Of a DNA stretch of 64,000 bases, positions 57,040 through 64,000 are shown in pieces; the stretch's first letter is position 1; each line of letters opens with the position of its first letter. The position numbers and the translations under genes were made by a program. The notes beneath the pieces are model-generated. The model saw only the letters and a list, made by a program, of their open reading frames with translations. It made no database searches and was not told the origin of the DNA. Origin of the DNA: Aquilaria yunnanensis (Eukaryota > Streptophyta > Magnoliopsida > Malvales > Thymelaeaceae); the NCBI GenBank assembly GCA_039654915.1, contig CM077596.1, forward strand, positions 52,450,501 to 52,514,500. The letters are read 5' to 3'.

Positions 57040-57400
57040 GTGATGCTTAGCAGTTATGGCTAAAAACGAGCTGAACCAAGCCGAGTAGTAGGCTGTTTAT
57101 GTTCAGCTTGAATTAATTATCGAGCTTGATATTTTGTTCATGTTTGGATTGAAAACAATACGAACGAGCTTTTATCTGAACGAGATTGAGTCGAGCTCAA
57201 GCTATTTGCTTAAATTAAAGAAAAAATCTAAAATTAAATTGAGTTGAGTCAAGTAGTAAGCAATTCAAGCTTTGTTTGAATTGTATATTGAGCTTTAAAT
57301 TTTGTTCAAGTTTGGCTTGATAATTATTCGAATGAGTCATGAATGAGCTTTAACTCAAGCCGAGCTCGAACTATTTGTTCATTTTTTCACCCCTATTAGC
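57040..57400. repeat. GAGCT/CGAGC-rich repeat block, possibly a hAT-type MITE
   Basis: Phrases such as GAGCTCAAGC, CGAACGAGCTTT, TTCAAGCTTTG and CCGAGCTCGAAC recur in both orientations over 350 bp. This composition is common in small plant hAT elements. No end motifs or target duplication were found. Confidence 0.4.
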
Positions 57401-58239
57401 AGTTAGCAATGCCTGATAGGCGCCTAATCTTACATGCATCATTACCCCTAAATTAGATTATACCCTTATTAAAACATAATAGTACCAAGCATGTCTCTAT
57501 CATTTCATCATTGTCACGTCAACTCCTCTCTAGGTGCCACCATCCCTTTCTTCTCCTTCACCCAAAATGCAATTTCACGCCCATCAGGTCCTCCTTGACA
57601 GCCTAGTGACCTACAATCTTTTATTGGTCTATCAATCTAGATTATTTGTGTTGGATTTAATATGAACATGGCAAAATTCACTGACCGAAGTCATGGTTGG
57701 TGTCACTCATGGGGTCAACGACGTCACCTGTGATTTAAGGGCATTTTCATGTTAGGGGTGAGACAGAGTGGTAGCTCATCGTCAGGGAGAAGGAACGACA
57801 ATGGCAATTAGAGGTAGGTGGTGATTGTGATAGGTTTCGGGAAAAAAAAAAAGAGTTTGGAGTCAAAACTCTTTTGCTATCCCTTTATTTATTTATTTAT
57901 TTATTTCAATTGAGTCCCTAATGACTCTTTAGTATGTATTATATAAGTACTAAATAATGCCTAAAAATCATAAAATTATATGTATAAAAAAAAAAGCAGG
58001 AACAATTTCAATATGAAATACAACACGTACAAATACATAAACATAATTGAAGAAACATGTAATCATATATGTTCAAAAGAATAAATTTATTTGTACAAAT
58101 AATCTTATGAACCTAGGGTGCATGTTTAATATACAATAAAATATAAGTAAGTGTTACATAAATCTTCAATCAATTGAACTCGTACATATAATTAAAAGTA
58201 TAACAATTTTTAGAATTTTATTTATACATATGTCTTACA
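57401..58239. other. Intergenic DNA, no gene seen
   Basis: The stretch holds a short (TTTA)n run near 57885-57905 and otherwise unremarkable AT-rich sequence. No coding frame with family resemblance was found on either strand. Confidence 0.5.
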
Positions 58240-59050
58240 TGTTTGTACACATATTCTTGACTTTGTATATTAGATTCACATGTATATGCAATCTAATTTG
58301 TACATATCTTAGATTTTGGTGGGAAGAGCATTTTGGCACATTCACACCTATTTTTCTTTTTAGTTTGGTGACAATTTTGTGATCCCATTGATATATATAT
58401 CTTATATGGTTGGTACATATCTCTAATCTTATCTATACATAAAGTTCATACATGTCTATCATCAGATTTATACATATCATTATTGTGTTACTATTAATCA
58501 AAATTTTATTTTATTTTGTAATTTTAATTTTTATTTCATTTAAAAATATAATTTTTGTACAAATTTATGAAAATATAAATAATGGTCAAATGAATACAAA
58601 TTAATGTACATATAAGTGAAGTTATATGAATGACATAATGCATATAAAAACATTTCAATGATTGAAGTCATACGTGCTATTAAATATGACAACAATAGAT
58701 TTTAGGATTGCATTTATGTATAGGTCTTGTACATATTTTTTACTCTTTTTTTCTTTATTTTTTTTAATGGTATATTTGTATACGGGATTCATATATATCT
58801 GTCATTCGACTTGTACATATCTTTAATTTTTTCAAGAAGCGCATTTGATACGTTCACACTTATATTTAGGATGAAAGAATGAAATTTTACATACAATTGA
58901 ATATATCTATAACTTTTTTAATTAATCTCATCTTTGCATATGCCTTATATGTTTTGTACATATCCTCCACTCTTCTTATGCATCGAGTTTCATACGTATG
59001 TGTCATCTAGTTTGTACATATTTCTAAATTTTTGCATGAAGTAAGATTTT
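58240..59050 (+). repeat. Degenerate repeat array based on TTTGTACATAT
   Basis: At least four diverged copies of a unit of roughly 110-130 bp can be followed, starting near 58240, 58406, 58728 and 58949. Each contains a TTGTACATAT-like start, a TTCATACATAT-like middle, a GTCATC-like phrase, and a second TTTGTACATAT. Three also carry TTTTGG/GATAC-ACATTCACACC-like text downstream. Spacing is uneven, so it is an old, rearranged array. Confidence 0.6.
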
Positions 59051-59321
59051 ATACGGCCACAGCTGTTTTATACTATGAATATTAGTATGAGAATATAAAT
59101 ATATATAGTGATAAAGGGTAAGACGCACATTAGACTTACTCATAAACCTTAAAAGGGTCATGTGAATTGCTATAGTTTAAAAAGTACAGCTAGTCATTGG
59201 CATTTTTATGAGGATAAAAATAGAAAAGTGCAAACAACTTTATACACCTTAATTTCTATCCTAAGAAAATATTATACAATATGAGATGGATTTCAACAAT
59301 TTTATACAATTGTGCATTATG

Positions 59322-60285
59322 CAGTGGCGGACATATGTATATTGAAGTGAGTTCCACAAACTCCACTTTTATTTAAAAAATGTTAGTAAATGTTATGTAA
59401 AATTAAGCTTGGACACCATTTTAAATTTTTATTGGACCCTACTATTCTAAATAAAAATTTAGCAAAAAACAAAAGTCATTCATTACAAACTTTTTTTTTT
59501 GTTGCTCTTCTTTCTTATTTTAAAACCATGTCTTAAATGTAACGTTAACTTTGAACTTTATGTAATTGGTATAATTAATTCTCAAATTATAAGTTAGCCT
59601 ATTTTAGTCATTGAACTTAAACCAAGTTAAGTTCAAATGTTTCATAATGTTAATTCTTAATGGAAGTGTCAATGTCATCAAAAAAATAAACATTTTCCTA
59701 CTTGTTTTTAGTGTAAAATTATAAAATCTTCTATTTTTATATTATTTATTAAAAAGAAACTAGAATTAGTATGTTTGTAGGCAATCCACCTTGAGAAGTA
59801 GGATACCACTATTTAATTTTTTGAAAAGTTAACTAAATATCTTCATATTTTACTTGAAAAACTAATAGTAGTATTTCTCTTTCAAAATTCATTTTTAAAT
59901 TGTTTTAAATAATCTTAAAGTCTAATTCAATTCAAACTTAAATACAAAACATATATATTTAGTAACTTAGAAGTACTTTATTTTGAAAATTAATAAAATT
60001 TAGTGACTTTCTTTACATTTAACTAAAGGGCACTCAAAATAATTTTTATTTATATGTATACTATTAGGAATTAGCTCAAAAAATTTTTATTTAGATGATT
60101 TTGTTTATTTTTATTTTTTTAATAATAAAAAATTTACGGGATAATAGTTACAAGCAAGGCATTCTCTTTAGATGATTGTGTTATAGTTTAAAGTTTAACT
60201 TTTGATTAATTTAAGTTAAAACCGATTATAATTTAGACTTATATATGGACCCCAAAGTAGTATAAATATTCTAGATCCACTACTG
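59322..60285. mobile_element. Non-autonomous hAT element, 964 bp
   Basis: The ends CAGTGGCGGACATA and, reversed, CAGTAGTGGATCTA match the common plant hAT tip CAGTGGCGGA. The flanks GCATTATG (59314-59321) and ATATTATG (60286-60293) are an 8-bp duplication with one mismatch. It contains no transposase frame. Confidence 0.85.
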
Positions 60286-60293
60286 ATATTATG

Positions 60294-61132
60294 GAAAAAA
60301 TAGTGTGAATAAATATAATGGGCTACATACAAAACATAGCCCTCTCTATTTTGTTGATCCCAAGTCTACACACACCTTGGTTTCAACAAATATATCTCTA
60401 TACACCTCTTGTTACAACCTAACAAGCAATATAAAGCAATTGGTAAGGGCAATTGGTTAAAGAATTGAGAAAAAAAAGCCTACATTTGTGCAAAGCCTCT
60501 AAAATTTACATCATCCTCATCGGTCCTCTCCCAACAATCTCTCCAACTTTCTCTCTCCTCTTCGTCTATCCCCAAAGATCTTCCTGGAAATCTAACAAAG
60601 GGTTTTAATTTGTTGATTGATTTTTGAATATATTCTTGTTAATATAGAGGATTTTGCAGATTTTTGCAGCCTTCGTATTTTGCAACTATTTGGGATTTGC
60701 TTGCACTTCATTGGAGCTTATGTATGTATGTTTTTATTTGTTCATTTTTCTTTTTGTCCATTTGGGAATGAAAAAAGGCATGAATCTAATCTAAAACCTT
60801 AATCTAGTTAGTCTTTTTAAAAAAATATATATACATTTTCTTCTTACTAAATGGTAGAATTAATCATAAACTTCCTTTATATATGTATTAGGGACATGTA
60901 CAAGCAACAATAAACATATTCATAAGACTTTGATTTTTTTTAAAACTAACTCATAATTCTAATCATTTGCAGTGGCTTTTTGAGGGTTACTTGAAATTAG
61001 TTGCTAACCATTCTTTTACCAAGACGAAGAAGCCTAAAACCTCTTTTCTTGGGGTTAGCTCAAATGGATTCATATAAATAATTTTCATCCTATGCCATGA
61101 AATAGTGTAGGATTATAGACAAATGAAAAGAA
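60294..61132 (+). promoter_or_regulatory. Upstream region and probable 5' leader of the unknown gene
   Basis: A TCTC/CTCC-rich tract at 60515-60575 resembles plant transcription-start regions. A possible leader intron runs from GTATGTATG near 60722 to CATTTGCAG ending at 60972. The leader exon after it runs into the coding start. These limits are inferred from splice-site patterns only. Confidence 0.45.
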
Positions 61133-62465
61133 ATGTTAGTCATGGAATCTAGCCATGCCAATAGAACAGGATCAAAGACCGCTCAAAAAGGCAACTTGAG
61201 CGAAAAGATTCCAACTGAGGCTAGTACCAAGGAAAATTCTCTAACCTCATCTACCTTGTCCACCTCCTCAACACAAGAATTAGATGCAACTGGAACATCT
61301 AGCAAGATTGCATTAAACAATCTCAACTTCACCAACAACAAGAATGGTGATTCCATGACATCTCAGGGAGTTGGCTTGAGCGAAAAAATTCTAACAAATG
61401 TTGATGACAAAGGACAATCTCCTTGTCCATCCACCCCATCTACCTCCTTATCCCAACAATTTGAAGCAACTGGAACAAGTAGTAGTGAATCAAACAATCC
61501 TGACTATAGCAAAAACCAAGATGCAAGTCCAACTATTGCTAGCGCCACAGAACAATCTCCTAGTCCATCATCCACATCTACCTCCCTAACCCAAAAGTCG
61601 AATGCAATGGGAACTAGCACTGATGCATTGAACAACCCTGATCTCAACAATGGTTTAGAAACACAATGTCCCCCCAAGCAAGTAATGGAGCAACTAGGAG
61701 AAGAGGAATCCAAGTATAGGATTCCTTCTTATGTTTTTAAAAAGGACAATACTTCCAACCAAGCAGATTGGAGTACTGCTTCTAATGAGTCCTTGTTTAG
61801 CATTCAAATGGGGAACATGAGCTTTACTAAGGACCATTTTCTTTGGATGTCCAAGTCTGGGGATCTTGATCTTCTAAACCCAAATATCACACCATCAATG
61901 GACTTATCAAACAACCAACAGTCTACGGCCAGAATATCAATTGATGTAGGCAACAAAGCAGGGAACTTAGGTGATCGGATTGGGGAGACAGAAGCAACAG
62001 CAGCAGAGACAATGAGACAAGTAATAATGGAGAATGAAGCAGATAAAAAGCCAAAAAATTTACTTGAACCAAATAAAAAATCCACAAATTTGGCCAAAGC
62101 CAATAACAATTCCAGGATTTCAGATGGTAGTGTCACATCCTTCGCATTTCCAATGTAAGTTTTTCCATAACAAGCAATTATTTAGTTCTACTTGTTAACC
62201 AATATATTCTAAATTGAGTATGTACTTTGGTATTTGTAGACTTCCAGGACAAGTAGATAAAAATGCCTCTGTTAGTGCTTGGCCTAAGGCTCAAAAGCAA
62301 CAAGTGAAAACTTGCCAACCAAGTAAAGAGCCTAGCCAATCAAATGCAAAGTTAGGATCTGAAACTCCAAAGAGGCAAACATCAGTTGAGTCAGAGAACC
62401 CTAAATTAACAACAGAAGGGGATCAATGGAAATGGTCTTGCTTGCCTTGTTGGCCCTTCCGTTAA
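61133..62465 (+). CDS. Low-complexity plant protein of unknown function, two coding exons
   Basis: Exon 1 is 61133-62154 and exon 2 is 62240-62465, joined by a GT-AG intron (GTAAGT at 62155, TTTGTAG at 62233-62239) that keeps the frame and gives 415 residues. The true start may be the second ATG (61142, MESSHAN), three codons in. The N-terminal half is low in hydrophobics and has three imperfect repeats of about 45-60 residues built on S-P/S-rich segments followed by ATGTSS and LNN. Then comes a conserved-looking core, SKYRIPSYVFKK...WSTASNESLFSIQMGNMSFTKD. A similar core is, as I recall, found in uncharacterised plant proteins. The C-terminus is WKWSCLPCWPFR, a Trp/Cys-rich tail. There is no signal peptide and no membrane helix. 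It is probably a real host gene; its function is unknown. Confidence 0.8.
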
Positions 62466-62856
62466 ATGCACAAGAATTGTCGTATTTCATTTTTTCCCCT
62501 TTTTCTTATTCCTTTTTTTTTTTTTTTGTGTTTTCTCTATCATGAGGTAGATTTCTTGTAAATATTTCAATGTTTAGTTTAGATGTATCATTTGTACATT
62601 TACCATTTGTCGTGAGGATAAAATTAAAAACATAAGATTTTCAATTTTCTTGTCAAAAGGTGTGCTTTGTTGGAGTTCATGGTAATTACAACTATACAGT
62701 TAGTTTATCATTTTTAGAAATAAAGAAATAGGAAGCATTTTAAGGTCAAAATTAAATGTTGAAGTTATTGCTTTGTAGGACTCAAAGTGAGCTATAGGTT
62801 AAGTGATTTAAATCATGAATGAGATGATTTTGCTTACGGATTTGTGAAAAGAATTG
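62466..62856. other. 3' flank of the unknown gene
   Basis: No gene is seen. T-rich sequence at 62490-62530 and TTGTAA-type phrases follow the stop codon. The polyadenylation site is not certain. Confidence 0.45.
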
Positions 62857-63690
62857 TAAGATAACGGTTTGTGACCATCATTTACCATGGACCATCAGAT
62901 CACATGGATCTATTGAATTTGAAGGATCCCAGTGCCAATCTACTTACTTGTAATGAATGAACCACTAATCATCATCTGTTAGTAAAGTTGAAAGTCAAAT
63001 GCAAACCCAATTTTTCAACCCAAATCCAACATTTTGTCGAGTTCAAAGGTGAGAAAATGCATTTTCAAGTCACCCAACCCCAACCCAATAAAGGCGCAAA
63101 ATTTGAGTTTAGGTCAAATTAGGTTAAAATCAAATGACATAACAAACCCAAAATTTTATCATAGGCATTAACATAAAGTTTTGAAGCTAAAATATTTTTC
63201 AAAAACCATCCCAATCACTTGGCAAAATAGTTAAAGGATATGGGTGCAAGTTTAGAGTTCAAATTTAGACTCCATAATTCCCCTGTAATGCCATTACATG
63301 TTGGTTCGGTGGTTCTCCAAGTTCCTGAAAGGCAAGCATTCCATTCCTTAATTTTCTACACTATAGAAAGTACCTCTTTACCTTGCAACTTCTAACATGT
63401 TTTTAAGTACTAAAAGAGAATTTTAAAAGTCTCTATCATTGCACTGTTCTAAAATATAGAATACTCTTAAGACAACATGTGATATACTGCAGCAAATCAC
63501 CAAAGAACAAATAAAAAAGCTAAAGGAAGTATATGCATAAAATATCAAAAAAATAAAGAAAAGTATAATTGATAGTTTGTGACACATTGGCAATGCATTA
63601 GAGACTATTCGATTAAGGAGCGTAACATTACACATCTTGACCAGATAGCCAATAATTCATTAGTGATGGTCACAGACTGTCATCTTATTA
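62857..63690. repeat. Candidate inverted-repeat element
   Basis: GTAAGATAACGGTTTGTGAC followed by CATCATTTA at the left pairs with the reverse complement of 63662-63690, ATAAGATGACAGTCTGTGAC followed by CATCACTAA. About 24 of 29 bases agree. The 830 bp between have no gene. No target duplication is clear, so the superfamily is not assigned. Confidence 0.5.
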
Positions 63691-64000
63691 CGATCCAAAA
63701 AATACCTCTACATTATTAATATATATACATAATTAAGGGGAAAAAAAGGTCAATAGTGTGCAACATTCAAGGCATGCCTTCGATAGAAATATGTCTTGGG
63801 ATGGGCTAAACCGACCTTATTCAGGTCAAACTTAGCCACAACTTAGTCAAACTGGGGTTGCCTCAAATTCAATTTGATCCCCCTTTCATTATTTAGGCTG
63901 AATATGGGACCAGGTAGTAAGGACCATTAGCACAGCCCAACTTGCTATTAAAAAAATATTTTTTTTCTTAAAAAAATACATATATACACATATAAATAGT
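63691..64000. other. Right edge of the window, no gene seen
   Basis: AT-rich sequence with poly-A/poly-T runs at the end. No coding or element signal was recognised. Confidence 0.5.

Noticed and set aside
60617..60802. Short plus-strand frame before the unknown gene
   Set aside because: It spans a likely leader-intron donor and shows no resemblance to the downstream protein.
1..64000. tRNA, rRNA or CRISPR features
   Set aside because: None could be supported. The CRISPR category does not apply to plant nuclear DNA, and no cloverleaf-forming tRNA sequence was recognised by eye.

Overview
The window is nuclear DNA from a flowering plant, most likely a eudicot. It is AT-rich, its genes have spliceosomal introns, and its mobile elements are plant lineages: Tat-type Ty3/gypsy, Ty1/copia with an initiator-Met primer site, Mutator-like elements (MULEs) of the MURA and FAR1 types, hAT, Stowaway and Helitron. 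The species cannot be named from the sequence alone.

Only three ordinary host genes are visible. They are an uninterrupted EXO70 exocyst subunit gene (31218-33170, +), an uninterrupted presenilin gene (54875-56161, -), and a two-exon gene for a low-complexity plant protein of unknown function (61133-62465, +). Almost everything else is layered transposon sequence, mostly decayed by in-frame stops and frameshifts.

Layout: 438-14801 is a Tat-like Ty3/gypsy element with a decayed gag-pol and an antisense extra gene. It is split by a 4.3-kb hAT transposon (6074-10346) with an exact 8-bp target duplication. 14810-15440 is a LINE relic. 16808-22106 is a MULE (A) whose MURA transposase faces a GRF zinc-finger/coiled-coil/membrane-anchor gene; older inverted arms may surround it. 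22591-29298 is a second MULE (C) with a target duplication, and a complete copia element (23632-29007) is nested in it. EXO70 follows. 33921-36559 is a Pack-MULE (D) holding a fragment resembling the SOBIR1 receptor kinase, with a smaller MULE (E) in its right arm. About 36670-46230 is a two-gene MULE (F): an Ulp1-like protease gene (+) facing a FAR1-type transposase gene (-). Their introns are filled with TTTGTTCTTTT repeats that follow the direction of transcription and flip strand where the genes meet. 46288-54330 looks like two Helitrons in tandem; the second contains MULE B (49209-54114), again a MURA gene facing a GRF-type gene. Presenilin, small DNA elements, a degenerate repeat array and the unknown gene finish the window.

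The main theme is that three MULEs with unrelated ends (A, B, F) share one layout: a transposase gene and a second gene pointing at each other. The second gene is a GRF-zinc-finger/coiled-coil/membrane-anchor protein in A and B, and an Ulp1-type protease in F. Coordinates of decayed genes and of elements without a clear target duplication are approximate. All alignments were made by eye.
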